Of a stretch of 64,000 nucleotides of DNA, positions 44,624-55,960 are shown piece by piece. The DNA is from Poa pratensis (taxonomy: Eukaryota; Streptophyta; Magnoliopsida; Poales; Poaceae): NCBI GenBank assembly GCA_947311845.1, contig CAMZMU010000075.1:23845421-23909420 (forward strand). The letters are read 5' to 3'. The translations under genes were made by a program, and so were the position numbers. Below the pieces are notes generated by a model. The model saw only the letters and a list, made by a program, of their open reading frames with translations. It did not search any database and was not told the origin of the DNA. Position 1 is the stretch's first letter. Every line of letters begins with the position of its first letter.

Positions 44624-45750
44624 TGATGGGTGAAGTAGTAGGAGAGCGTGTGCGGCTAGGGTTAGGAACTGGGGAGAGTGAGACTGAGAGTGAGAGTGAG
44701 ATACAGTACTGGCGTGGGAGATATTAATACTGGCACCGCTTAATGTGCCTTCACATGGGAAACAGAGATAGACCGATCTCCGTTTCTGATGTGGAAATAT
44801 CAGCAACGGAGATATTCTTTCCTCCGTTGCCTATATATGAGCAACGGAGATCTTTTCAGCCTCCGTTACCATTGTGTCGGGCCCATCGACGCGCGCACAC
44901 TCGCGGAAGCGTGCGGAGCTCATTTTTCCGTCGTCTAACTCTTGCCGTTGCCATAGAGGGGTATCCGATGTGTCGTTTTGTACTAGTGCCACCATGGCCG
45001 GCCGGAGAAACCCGAAGAGCGCACCGAAAGGCGACGAAGAACACCGAAATCCCACAAAAGCTTCTCCTGTACACGCGGAGGAGGCAGCCAGCACCACGTA
45101 CTAACTCCCCGCCGCACCACCCCCAGCACCCCCATGCCATGGCCAGGAGGAACCACACCACGACGAAGAAGGGGCGAGGGACAAAAGCTCCGCAAGCCAG
45201 CCGTCACCTCCGCCGCGACGACCGCGCTCAGAGCACGAAGCCCCACCGGATCCGCCGATCCGGAAGGAAACAACGCTGGAAGCTCGCCGACACCGCTTCT
45301 CAAAGCACCGCCGAGGAGACCGAGCTCCAGAAAGAAACGCTCCTATCGGCGCCGATCTTCTCCCAGAACCGCCACCGAGGAGACCTACTACTACCCTATC
45401 TACACGCCGGGAGACCGGGAACGCGACCCCCACCACCCCCCGCCGCCGCAGCGACGAGGGGCGGCGAGGATCTGCTCCGGCTCCGGCGGGAGGAAGGGGA
45501 GAAAACTTCTTCGCCCTGGTCGCCTCTCTCGGGTACTGTAGAGGGAGGGGAAAGCTTATCTGGTATGACTTGAAGGGCTAACATTTTGTTTTGTGCATAT
45601 ACAAGTTCGTTATTTTGGATGATGAGGAAGCAACATCAACGGTGTTTTTTTGATTATCTTATTGGAGATTTAGTGGGAAAGATGACGGATGTTTTGGTTG
45701 TTATGCAATATAGCTATGGCTCGCATTTCCAAAATATCAATCTTTATTAA

Positions 45751-46546
45751 GTATTCTGTACAGATAATATATGTCCTTCCAAGTTCTTATATCTCTACAA
45801 TAACTAAACTTCCTAAGATTCTTGCGTTCTCCTTACTTCACATGTCCACATCAAGCTGGGCCCCACTTAAATATTATTTAGTTAAATACTAATCTATACA
45901 CTACACCATGGTGGACCATGGATTCCATCTATAGTTCACAACTACACAAAAAATATGTTGAATACCTACACATGTTTTGTATATATTTGCTAAATTTTCA
46001 GTGAAAAACTGGTATTCTCAGCTACGTAAAAAAAGAAAATTGCGACTGTGAAAAATAAAAATAGCTATATTTCCTCTTAAAATTCCCTATTTTTCCAAAT
46101 ACTAACCTCTCTAAGATTCTTGTCCTCTTCTTGCTTCACATGTCCACATCAAGATATCATTTAGTTAAATACTAAGATTTAGACTACACCATGGTGTACC
46201 ATGGACCCCATCTATAGTTCACAACTAAAAAAATATGTTGGATACATACATAAGTTTTTTTTATATTTGTTAAATCTTCGGTGAAAAACTGGTATTCCTA
46301 GCTACACAAAAAAAAGAAAATTGTGACTGAAAAAGAAAAGTAGCTATATTTCCCCTTAAAATTTCTCTTTTTGTGTAGCCCAAAATACAAAATGCTTACA
46401 AAACTTGAAGCAAACGTACAATATATACACGTAATTGTATACCTTATTAGCCAAATATTGAAACCTAATCATGTCGTTTCAATTTTTGTAAAGAAAGAAA
46501 ATGTGGTGAGCTCAAAGCTATATGCACTTTAGGTCAACTCTCTCCC
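45751..46546. other. Non-coding AT-rich DNA with a 300-bp direct duplication
   Basis: About 45815-46080 and 46105-46375 are diverged direct copies sharing 'cttcacatgtccacatcaag', 'ctacaccatggtg(g/t)accatgg' and 'gtgaaaaactggtattc'. No gene. Confidence 0.65.
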
Positions 46547-46876
46547 TTATCCTTTCTTTGCCGCCAGCGTCCACCATAGTGTCGCGCCGATTAAGCCACA
46601 CAACATCATTTCTCTCCCTCCGCTTCCCTCTATCCGTATTCTACCAAAAACATCCGTTCCGCTGCAAATTTTGCCCACCTCTACACACACGGCTCTGGCT
46701 CCATTAAGCCTCTTGGAATACGGGGCACCTCCATCTCCGATGTCGCATCTCAAGTCCATTGTTAACTTGCAAGTCATGTGCGCTATGCGTCGATGCATAT
46801 TTTTGTGGCCACCCAACGCCAGTGAGGTGAAAGACTTCCCACATCTCTCGCAGTAGTTGCACGTGAATACCTCCAA
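46547..46876 (-). pseudogene. C2H2 zinc-finger gene fragment (plant LALGGH type)
   Basis: A minus frame open from about 46876 contains VFTCNYCERCGKSFTSLALG followed by GHKNMHRRIAH. Plant ZFP/GIS-type proteins have the related CNYC...SSQALGGHxxxH finger. Here the Cys-His spacing is two residues longer (14 instead of 12 between the second Cys and first His) and Q is replaced by L. There is no ATG before the finger; an in-frame stop lies upstream. I read it as a captured or decayed fragment. It lies 1 kb upstream of a Helitron-type 3' end, and Helitrons often carry gene fragments. Confidence 0.55.
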
Positions 46877-47833
46877 AACTTTATAATATGGTCATAGAGG
46901 TAGTCTCCTTTTCACATCTGAAATAAAAAAATACCTCCAAAACTCAAGCTGGGACTTTGGAAATATGTCTAAATAGTCCTAGCTTGGGGATCCAAACATC
47001 TGAAATAAAAAATACCTCCAAAACTCCATAGAGGTAGTCTCTTTTTCACAAAAGCTCAATGGAAACTCTTTTCATATTATAAAGTTGTTTCCAGCTTTAA
47101 AGTTTGATGGTAATTCAGTTTCCAACTTGTATGTGTTTCATATTATAATTGGCTATTGTGAATCAAGGCCGAGTGAGTAGTTTCTTATCCAAATTTATGT
47201 TTGAGCTACTGCCATGCATGCTATGTTAAGATTCCGTGGTACACAAAGTGCCACTCTTCTTTGTTACAATACAAATATTGCCGACTCAATGATAATTGAT
47301 AAACATATACTTTTGCCTTTTTATTCAATTTTGTCACCTTTATGTGTTGTACATATTTGATGCATGACATACCCATTAACCTGACCAATAGAGGAAGAAC
47401 CCTGAGCTTTGTTTTGGTTATAGAGAGCTGAACCTGGGTAGGCATCCTGCACATAAGCAAAGAATACCACCTGAGGAGAATGGTGGTCTTATGGCTAAGA
47501 GAGTAGAATGAACAAATGGTTCGATATCTTGGAGTTCTGTAACTTGGGAAAATTCAATCTACATACTGGGAGATTCATGGAAGGGAAGGTACAATTGAGT
47601 ATACAAGCACCAAACAATAGGTTGTCAAATGTGACATTGTGGTTGTTGACTTGATTATCTTAGAAATGGGACACGGTAGTAAATTATCGCATTTGGGCCG
47701 ATTTCATTTTTTCGATTGTTTGAGTTATTAATTTGTTTATGTCTCATTTTAGCAGTTGCTCCGTAAGAGTTATTGTCTCTTTGTGGTAAAGAACTTTGAG
47801 GCATGTACATCATTTTTTGCCAGTGTACAAACG
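46877..47833. other. Non-coding sequence before the Helitron 3' end
   Basis: No gene. A short duplication near 46880-47050 repeats 'aaaatacctccaaaact' and 'catagaggtagtctc'. The rest is AT-rich. Confidence 0.4.
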
Positions 47834-47863
47834 AGCGCGGCAAGGCGCGCTAATTCCTTCTAG
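47834..47863 (+). mobile_element. Helitron 3' terminus (hairpin plus CTAG)
   Basis: A perfect 6-bp stem (agcgcg ... cgcgct, 47834-47851, loop gcaagg) is followed 9 bases later by CTAG at 47860-47863 and then T. This is the Helitron 3' signature on plus. I could not place its 5' TC end, so the element's extent is unknown. It may include the zinc-finger fragment and the RPA-like exons to the left. Confidence 0.65.
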
Positions 47864-48572
47864 TACTTATGATACATGGATAAGTTTTAGAGAGGAGGTG
47901 TGATTCTTCTACCGTGGGGTTGCCAGTATTTATATGGAGAGCGATACTCTTTTTTCCAAGAAATTAATGCACGTGGATCGCCAATTGATGATCATATCCT
48001 CCATGATTTGTTGAGCGCATGTCATTGGTCAACCAAATCTTATTGTATCACACGTTCGTTAATTTACAGATAAAAACTCTAGAGGGGAATCCATAAACAT
48101 GTGAAGAATTGTTTACTCTCCCCATATATCATGCTTGAGCCAAGAGGGGATCATCGAATTTTTACGCGAACTTAAATTTATCACTGAATATATAAGTTTA
48201 AATGAAAATAAGCATGGTATGGGCTAAAATTTTCATAAAAATGCTCCAAACATAACAGAAATGTAATGTGTAAATTGTCCCGTCATATATGAATTGAACT
48301 AGTGAGGCACTCACAGTACCAATTGGCATGCATGCACCAACGCAGCTGTCACAATTTTCGGATATGTGTATTAACTTATTGTATCTACCACGATCTTATA
48401 GGATCACTGTATGGGATATGTACGATTTGGTGTAATCGAGATAGTTATGAACTATCGTATCGGTAAAAATCTCGTATCAATTTTTTTGGATTGTAACTTG
48501 ACATGTAAGTATTTGCTAATATATATTCGCCAAAAGGGGTGATCATGCGCATTCGGTTAGACGAACCGATCG
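47864..48572. other. Non-coding flank
   Basis: No gene. Near 47930-48000 there is another relative of the degenerate 'gcgatactc...aagaaattaatgcacg' repeat seen at about 28000 and 29050. Confidence 0.4.
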
Positions 48573-48577
48573 GTTAG

Positions 48578-50797
48578 TGAAAGGACACGGATGTCGCCTA
48601 GAGGAGGGGGTGAATAGGCGATTAAAATTCTTTACGGTTTAGGCTTGAATAAATGCGGAATAAAAGTTGCGGTTAATTTATCAAGCACAAAACCTAAACA
48701 AAGCTAGGTTTACCTATGTGCACCAACAACTTATGCTAATCAAGATACGCAACTATGTGATCGCAAGATATATTACTTCAAGCTCGATGGCTATCACAAA
48801 GTAAATTGCATAAGTAAGAAACTCGGATATAGAAATACCGAGGCACTTGGAGACGATGATTTATCCCGAAATTCACTTCCAAATGGAAGCTACGTCTCCG
48901 TTGGAGCGGTGCGGAGTCACAAAGTGATCCCCGAATAGCCGTCAAATGGCACACCGTAATATCCTTTGTGCCTCTACCTATATAGAGTACCACGAACCAC
49001 TATGGGACACTCTAGGGTGCTCACCAAACCCGTACAAGGATGAGGCACACTCCACAACTTAATTGGAGGCTCCCACCGAATTCCTGCGGCTCCCAAAGCC
49101 ACAAGAACCACAAGGTTGAGGCACACTCCACAACTCAATTGGAGGCTCTCAACTAATCTCGGGAGCAACCAAAACTCCGAGATCAACAAGGACCGTCTTG
49201 GGCACCCCAAATACCCTAGAGGACAAGCTCTAGGGCATCCCAAGTACCCAAGAGAAACAAGCTACTCAACTTCACTTACCACGTATCACCGTGGAGAACT
49301 CAAACCGATACAACCGATGCAATGGGCGAGAACATAAGAAGTGCTCAAGTCCTTCTCTCTCAAATCCCACCAAAGCAACTAATGCTTATGGGGGGAGAAG
49401 AGAGGAAGAACAAAGAAGAACACAAAATCCCTCCAAGATCTAGATCCAAAAGCTTCCCCTCACTTAGAGGAGAGATTGATTGGTAGATCTGGATCTCCTC
49501 TCTCTTTTCCCTCTAATTGGAGGCAAGAATCATGGAGGAATAGAGAGAAAGTAAAGCTTCAAAGGGTCAACAATGGAGGGCAAAACCGTGCTCAAGAGAT
49601 GGGGAACCTTTGGGGGAAGAAGGCCCCATTTTATAGGTCCCCGAAATCCGACCGTTTGGGCCAGATTCGTATCGTTCGGAGTGAATCCGGATTTGGTTCG
49701 GAATTCCGGATTTCCGGAATAATCCGGATGTCTACCAACTAGAATCCAGACTGAGTACAGAACCGAAAAGCTCAGTCCGAAATGAGTTCGGAATCAGTTC
49801 GGATTCAGTTCGGAATATTCCGAGTCACCAGGATTTGCAGAAACACACATACGAAAAACGTGATATCTTTTACATACGAACTCCGTTTTCGATGTTCTTG
49901 GGCTCGTTGGAATCACCGCAACGAGCATTACAAGATCATGCAGAGAAACATCATAGTCCAACATGGGAGGATAAAACCAAATGTAGAAAGGTAAAACCTC
50001 TCTATAAATGAACAACCGGTCAAACCTCCAACATAAAAACTAAACAAGTTTTTCATACGAAATCCGTTTTTGATGAACTTGAGATTGTTATGAAGATCAC
50101 AACAAGCTCTAAAATTCCACACAGAGAAAAGCCAAATAAGAACCAAGAAAAATGATGAAGGCAAGTATGCAAAGGTTTGAGCTCTCTCCAACTGATACGC
50201 TAAAGCTCAATGAGAGCCCCACATGATAGTACGGTATCTATCCTATAACCCGGTCTCCCACCTAGCACCATGTGACCAGTAAAATAGAAACCCTATCAAG
50301 TTCATACCTTTGCCTTGCGCATTCCACTTGAGCTAGATGATGTCGACCTTGATCTCTTCAAGTGGACCATCTTTCTTGATTTCGCTTCGCTTAGTGAAGT
50401 CTCACATATTGCTCCCCCATACCCCACTATGGAAGAGCCTCTCATATACACCCCTTCACTTCCATTATCTCCAAGAGGGTGGTAAGCATCAAGCATATGA
50501 TATCTTCAAGATACTTCTCTTGAACACTTACACTTCTCAAGCTTGATGATGATCACCACTTGACGTCATCCTTCATGGGCTATATGAAATCTTCATTTGA
50601 TGCAAGCCCATAGAAAGATACCTAACCACACATAGAAATGCCACACACATAGCATGGGTTAGTTCATAAAGCTATATGGACAATTGCTTACCATACCAAG
50701 AGATACATGATCCCACTTGATACATCTTGTAGCTTTGTGTGTTGATCAATATCTTGATCAACCTTGTATCGTTTCTTCTCTTTTCAATAGATGATGT
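48578..50797 (-). mobile_element. Inverted LTR (solo or 3') of the gag-only family, truncated by insertion
   Basis: On minus this ends CCGTGTCCTTTCA at 48578 and matches the LTR of the 5691-20077 element throughout, but with clearly more differences. No primer site adjoins the 48578 end, so it is a 3' LTR or solo LTR. Homology stops at 50797, at the point equal to about base 6013 of the 5' LTR, where an Athila-like LTR begins. The missing 0.3 kb should lie beyond the window. GTTAG (48573-48577) is the candidate TSD. Confidence 0.85.
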
Positions 50798-51118
50798 CTG
50801 ATACGTCCAAAACGTATCTATAATTTTTGATTGTTTCATGTTAATATTATGCCTTTGACATAGGGATGGCAATGGGTACCCGTTACCCGCGTACCCTGCG
50901 GGTAAAAACCCTATTAGGGTAAGGGTTTGGGGAAAAAAATTACCCATGGGTATACAAGTGGGGAAATCTCATACCCATCGGGTAAAGAGGGTAAGGGTAT
51001 GGGGTCGTATAACCCATACCCGCGTACCCACGTACATGTCTAAATTTGTGACAAGTGGGGTCTCCTGTATAATGACCTAAGGTACGTACCTTTTTTTGCC
51101 CTTAATCACGCTACTTGC

Positions 51119-51386
51119 TGATAATCCCGAAGAGCAAGTCTTGATGCCTGCACAAATAACGGGATTTAGGTTGAGACTCCAAGTGCAGAGTGTATAGTAT
51201 AGTGGAAGACAGTTTTCCCCACGAGGGTGACTCGAGGGTTTAATATCGAACTCTTGGGGAATCTGCAGTGGTAGATTTATCTTCTTATCCTTCTTTTGGT
51301 TACCTACAAAACAAGGTTAGATGTTTTGGTCCTCAACCTCACCTGTGGTTGTCAAGAACAAGGTGTAAGAATGATATCAGGATAGT
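51119..51386 (-). repeat. Truncated 3' LTR remnant of the deleted Athila-like element
   Basis: Identical to the LTR 3' end apart from a few bases; homology stops at about 51386, the deletion breakpoint. Confidence 0.88.
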
Positions 51387-51947
51387 GAGTATCATTAGCA
51401 GCAGTATTCATGAAGGAATCCTCACATTCATTATCCAAAAAGACCCTAGAGGCTTCAGTCAAACCTCTATAAAACACATGCATGAGCATCCAATCTCTAA
51501 GACCATGTTCCATTCCAAAGCTATGCCTCTAAACCTTTCCCATGTTTTCACTAGAGGTTCATCCTCTTCTTGTTTAAAGGTGATAAGTACTTGTCTTAGG
51601 TTACAAATCTTTTCATTGGAACAAAATCTTTCAACAAAAGCAGCTTTTAAATTAAACCAAGTGCTAAAATCTCCAGGTGGCCATCTTAATATCCAATCTA
51701 AGGCTTTTCCACCTAGGGAGTAAGGAAAAAGCTTAATTTTAACATTAGCATGGCTCAAGTTTAACATTTTGCACCTTTCATCAAACTTCTTAAGATGTGG
51801 TATAGGATCTTCTTTAGGTTTCCCATAAAAACGGTGTTCATAAATCGCTTTCATGATATTAGGATCTACAACACATTTCTCAACAGGGATATTCATATCT
51901 TGGGGAAAGTTCTTAACACTAAACGGCCAAAAGGTTCGTTTCTCCAT
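51387..51947 (-). pseudogene. Athila-type gag fragment, frameshifted and truncated
   Basis: An ATG at 51945-51947 opens a frame with a Retrotrans_gag-like core: HLKKFDERCKML, KIKLFPYSLGGKALDWI, WFNLKAAFVERF and LRQVLITFKQEEDEPLVKTW. A frameshift near 51530 moves the continuing homology (LRDWMLMHVFYRGLTEASR) to another frame. The region then meets the LTR remnant at 51386. Known: gag is the capsid protein of the particle. Non-functional here. Confidence 0.8.
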
Positions 51948-52183
51948 TTTAGCAAGTTTTTTTTGTATTTTTAATTTTTTATGCAAAACTGAAATAAATA
52001 TGATATGATATGCAATGACACTAACAAAACAAATAAATTGCTTTGTAAGTAAAGATGGATGAGATGGTGCTCACGTAGGTGCAACCTCCCCAAGCTTAGG
52101 TGTTAGCACAAGTTGGTGACGTTGACTTTGTTGTGAGATGAATGCGATGATGCACACCCTTGGATAAATCTCTCAGCTACGAT

Positions 52184-52201
52184 TCCCCGGCAACGGCGCC
52201 A
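52184..52201 (-). other. Primer binding site, tRNA-Asp type
   Basis: On minus TGGCGCCGTTGCCGGGGA, the standard primer site of Athila-type Ty3/gypsy elements, ten bases after the LTR end. Confidence 0.88.
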
Positions 52202-52211
52202 GAAAACGTCT

Positions 52212-53948
52212 TGATAATCCTGAAGAGCAAGTCTTGATGCCTGCACAAATAACGAGATTTAGGTTGAGACTCCAAGTGCAGAGTGTATAGTATAGTGGAA
52301 GACAGTTTTCCCCACGAGGGGTGACTCGAGGGTTTAATATCGAACTCTCGGGGAATCTGCAGTGGTAGATTTATCTTCTTATCCTTCTTTTGGTTACCTA
52401 CAAAACAAGGTTAGATGTTTTGGTCCTCAACCTCACCTGTGGTTGTCAAGCACAAGGTGTAAGAATGATATCAGGATAGTTATGCAATGCAAACAAGAAA
52501 TAAATATGCAATGATGGTGGATGCAATGGTAAATGATATTTTTGGGTTTTTAGATGATGTATGCAAGATGAAAAGTATTTTTGTATTTTCGGATTTAATG
52601 ATGGCTGAAAATAGAAAAGTGGTATATGGTGTTGGAAAGGTGTTTCTTATGATTAAAAATGGACTGGGGTTCATGGGTTCACAAATGCACTCTCTCTTTA
52701 TAAAGTGGCAGACAATGGAACACACAAAGTTAACATATGAGATTGCAACACAGGGTTTGATAACAAGTTACTTAGATATATGGGCATCACGTCCTAACAA
52801 AGAGATCTTTTGGTTATTAACCTCTCTTATACTCCACCAAGATGCGAACTAAATCATAACACCTCAGTAATTAAGATAACTCAGAGTATAGCATTAAGTA
52901 TCATGACATGAAGTGAAAATAAGAACATGCTAGATCTAGTCATGGAGTAGTGGCAATGGTCACACCCACATCCCGGTAGCATGGTATTTTAGTTTATCCC
53001 TAGTGAGGTAACAAAGTAAGGTAAAGATACCAAAGTGGATCGCAGAACTTTCTCTCACGTTCACTGCACTAGCCACCCCCGTTACTCCAACTAATGCACA
53101 CGTTCCCCCACACACGCTCTCATAAACATGCTTGATCAAAACAAGTAGACAAGAACGGGGTACATAATATGCATCTATACTCATAACTGAAACAAACATT
53201 GCAATCTCAAACATATATTAACTCATAAAGATCCACCACAAAGGTATTACAACGGTGACCGTAATCATGTTCAGCAGCTCATACGGTGCTAATTAGTGAA
53301 GCTCAAGAGAGGAGAGATACATAAGTTACTTCCACAAACCCATAGTCCAGAGGTGGACTACTCCCTCTTCATCATGGAGACGGTGGAGAAGTCGATGGAG
53401 AAGATGGAGAAGATGGAGACCACGCCGGCAGCGCCCCGCCGGAGTTTTCCCCCTCCAATCTGCAGCTCCTGATCTCCGTTTCGGTGTTTCTGTGTTTGTG
53501 CGGCGCTCCTTCCAGAGAACGACGGGGGACCTTTTTTATAGGCGTTTTTAGGTCAAGACGAAGGCGGTGGAGCGAAGATCGACGGCAACGGAGCCACGAG
53601 GCCCGAACAGGTGGGTCCCACGCGTCCTGGTACTGTGGCCGCGTGGGCCATGCCCGTTTGGCCCTCGGGTCTCTGTTTGCTTGCTTCCTTTTTCCGTAGT
53701 CCTTCTTCCTTCCAAATATTGACGCCCGTAAATTTCCAGGTGATTTCGTTGACATTTGGGTCCATGAAACATTAAAATACAAAACTAGGGTTTTCTGCCT
53801 GTGCAGGGTTAATTCCAAATAAATGGGAAAACTATGAAGTATTCCCAAAATCATGATAAAACATTGATATAACCCTTATATGATGCAAATATGATTGGAA
53901 TATAAGCAATTAAAGTGCAAAGTTCATGTATGCATTTTACATGCATCA
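52212..53948 (-). repeat. Full 5' LTR of the deleted Athila-like element
   Basis: Its last 270 bases (52212-52480 on plus) match 51119-51386 almost exactly. It starts TGATGCATG and ends GATTATCA on minus. Open frames here show no domain. Confidence 0.88.
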
Positions 53949-55942
53949 CTTGCCTAGTAAGCTGAACTACTGATCAATGAGATGTGGTGGCATGGTATCG
54001 CCGAGTTACGGTCAAGACTAAATAAATGATGTGTCACGGTCTTTGTTTTGGTACCGTTGGATTGCTCAAGTTTATTATGGTTTATTATGGTTTAACGTTA
54101 TGCGTCACACCCTTATGTACGGTCGAATTATTATGTACATTGTCGTGAGTTTGTGTACTTAAAGTACTATGTGTGGTTTGTTTCGTGACTATGTGATGTT
54201 TATGTGCAAGTGCCGCTGTTTTTAAGTGTGTGTTGCGCTATTTTTATGATATATATTGTTTTTTATGACTATTTTCTATTCAATGTGATGTGTTGCAAAC
54301 GTGGGTATGTTTACCCGCGGGTACCATTTACCCTGTCGGGTAACGGGTATGGGAAAAAGTTCTACCCGTTGACGGGTATGGGTAAGGGTGACGGGTAAGA
54401 TCGGGGGTGACGGGTAAGGGTATGGGGTGGCTCTACCCTTACCCATACCCTGCGGGTGCCATCCCTACTTTGACACTTGTTTTTATATTAAGTTTATGAT
54501 TTATTTGGACTAACCTATTAATAGTTGCAAAAGTGCACAATGTTCTTGTTTTACTCTTTGATGTGTAGAAATTACCAAAAATACAAGAGGAAACCTTGTT
54601 GGAGTCAAATTGGGACTTTCCTGAAATCTGTCTGAAAACTCTTTTTGAAGATTGTCACGTACCGGACAGAAGACGACGTCAAACGGAAAAAGTCTAGTCG
54701 CGAAAGTTGCAGAGAATTTTCTCCTAATGGATATGGACATAAAATTCGGCCCAATCCGAGTCCGGACGGCCGAGATAAGACCGCTCTACCGAAACCCTAA
54801 AGGAGATGACGGGAATCCGAAAGCATATATAAGGAGAGGAAACCTAACTCGTGGGGAGGCCCCCATACCATGAATTTTCCTCCTCCCAGGCAGCCGTCTT
54901 GGGGTGGAGAACCTCCTCCATACCAGCACCATCTCCAAGGGCCGCCGCCGCCTCCACGGGCTGCCGTCGCCGCCGCCGCGCCGTGGCTGCCACCGGCCGC
55001 TGCCTCCACTCCGGGTTGCACCTCTCCATCAAGCTCCTCATCACCATGACCATGTGTGAGTAGTTTCCCTCGGGGCGGAGGGCTCGTACGGTAGCTATGT
55101 GGTTTATCTCTCTCCCATGGTGTGATCTTTATGTGATCATGAGCTTTGTAATCTAGTTGAATCCATAGATGTTACTCTTCATTATCTTATATGCTACTTG
55201 TATGGTTTTATTAATGTAAACTCCGGAGTCACCTTTGTCCCACGGTGCGAAGTTGACAGTGTGCGCACCGTGTGTGGCTCTTAGGCTAAAGATTACAGGA
55301 ATACTTATCATGAGTTATTATTTGTGTTGAATGTCTCTATGAAATTGTGGTGTTTGTCTAGTACTATTTTAGGGCGCTCAAGTTGACAGTGTGGGGTTCC
55401 CTAGATGTGGAATGCGACTTTAAGGTGTGCTTTTATAGCCCTACGCAGTGGATTGGTGTTCGTTATCCAACGAGAGAATAATTCAGAGTAGCATAGTGAA
55501 GAGTAAATATCTATGTATTCAATTATATTATTATTGTTGAGAGTGTCCACTAGTGAAAGTATGATCCCTAGGCCTTGTTTCTAAGCATTGAAACACCGTT
55601 TACAACCAGTTCTGCTACATGTTTGCTTGCTGCCATTTTTATTTCAGATTGCAATTACCACTTATAATCATCCATATCACTTGTATTTTAATATCTCTTC
55701 GCCGAACTAGTGCACCTATACATCTGACAAGTGTATTAGGTGTGTTGGGGACACAAGAGACTTCTTCTATCTTAATTGCAGGGTTGCTTGAGAGGGATAT
55801 CTTTGACCTCTACCTCCCTGAGTTCGATAAACCTTGGGTGATTCACTTAAGGGAAACTTGCTGCTGTTCTACAAACCTCCGCACTTGGAGGCCCAACACT
55901 GTTTACAAGAATAGAAGCGTTCGTAGACATCAAGCTCTTTTC

Positions 55943-55960
55943 TGGCGCCGTTGCCGGGGA
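55943..55960 (+). other. Primer binding site, tRNA-Asp type
   Basis: TGGCGCCGTTGCCGGGGA, ten bases after the 5' LTR end of the outer Athila-like element. A second, diverged motif (cactgttgccggcg) follows near 56009. Confidence 0.9.

Larger units (their letters stand above)
42924..44988. mobile_element. CACTA DNA transposon, non-autonomous, TSD CCA
   Basis: Starts CACTAGTACAGAACGACACA at 42924. On minus the other end reads CACTAGTACAAAACGACACA from 44988, so 19 of the first 20 terminal bases match. CCA flanks it at 42921-42923 and 44989-44991; a 3-bp TSD is the CACTA rule. Subterminal DNA on both sides repeats a caacgga / ccgtttctgatg motif. At 2.07 kb it is too short for an autonomous copy. 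It contains a minisatellite and one broken acidic ORF. Confidence 0.92.
42536..45577 (-). mobile_element. Poly-A retroposon (LINE-like) carrying a nested CACTA, 15-bp TSD
   Basis: The sequence ctaacattttgtttt occurs at 42521-42535 and 45578-45592. On minus the element ends in an A run (plus-strand T run at 42532-42540), so it was reverse-transcribed in minus orientation. Removing the nested CACTA (42924-44988) and one CCA leaves about 1.0 kb of GC-rich body with no recognised domain. The long TSD plus A tail indicates target-primed insertion. A 5'-truncated LINE or a retroposed transcript are both possible. Confidence 0.8.
41941..45750 (+). pseudogene. Exon chain, possibly RPA-like, interrupted by nested insertions
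   Basis: Three plus-strand exons share one frame: 41941-42065 (acceptor ctttccag, donor gtacgt, 41 codons plus 2 nt; contains FYEALGEECVHIDSSGLLKY), 42416-42464 (acceptor ttacag, donor gtatgt; 1 nt plus 16 codons; AHGNHFRVEWPQ) and 45606-45750 (FVILDDEEATSTVF, then GDLVGKMTDVLVV). The phases join exactly (2+1, then 0). A run of seven T near 45650 shifts the frame inside the last exon. The retroposon at 42536-45577 sits in the intron between exons two and three. The DDxEAT...VGK...VLV pattern resembles replication protein A OB folds, including those carried by plant Helitrons. That match is from memory and tentative. Upstream exons were not found. Confidence 0.42.
51119..53948 (-). mobile_element. 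Internally deleted Athila-like retrotransposon, TSD CTTGC
   Basis: Minus orientation. 5' LTR 52212-53948 (1737 bp, starts TGATGCATG), tRNA-Asp primer site 52184-52201, partial gag, then the last 268 bp of the 3' LTR at 51119-51386. CTTGC flanks it at 51114-51118 and 53949-53953. One deletion removed the rest of gag, any pol and most of the 3' LTR, fusing gag directly to the LTR tail. Confidence 0.9.
50861..54467. mobile_element. hAT-type DNA transposon, non-autonomous, TSD CTTTGACA
   Basis: Ends TAGGGATGGCA (50861) and TGCCATCCCTA (54467) are perfect 11-bp inverted repeats. The 8-bp CTTTGACA flanks it at 50853-50860 and 54468-54475. The undisturbed 3' LTR of the same host element (near 59370-59377) carries CTTTGACA once, which confirms the empty site. 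Without the retrotransposon nested in it, about 0.77 kb remains, with no transposase. Both ends are dense in TACCC / GGGTA repeats. Confidence 0.93.
50798..55932 (+). repeat. 5' LTR of Athila-like element (interrupted)
   Basis: 50798-50860 plus 54468-55932, about 1.53 kb without the insertion. It contains a TATATAAG box at 54826-54833. It ends GTAGACATCA, ten bases before the primer site. ATGTC (50793-50797) is the likely left TSD; its partner is outside the window. Confidence 0.85.

Noticed and set aside
44743..45573. 276-codon plus frame as a gene
   Set aside because: It crosses the CACTA end at 44988 into the retroposon body, so it is a chance frame across a junction.
45892..45920. 5' end (TCTATACACTACACC) of the Helitron ending at 47863
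   Set aside because: The same text recurs, mutated, in the direct copy near 46180, so it is internal to a local duplication and not a unique terminus.
54300..54467. Interstitial telomere repeat
   Set aside because: GGGTA/TACCC units are irregular and in both orientations, not runs of TTTAGGG, and end exactly at hAT termini.
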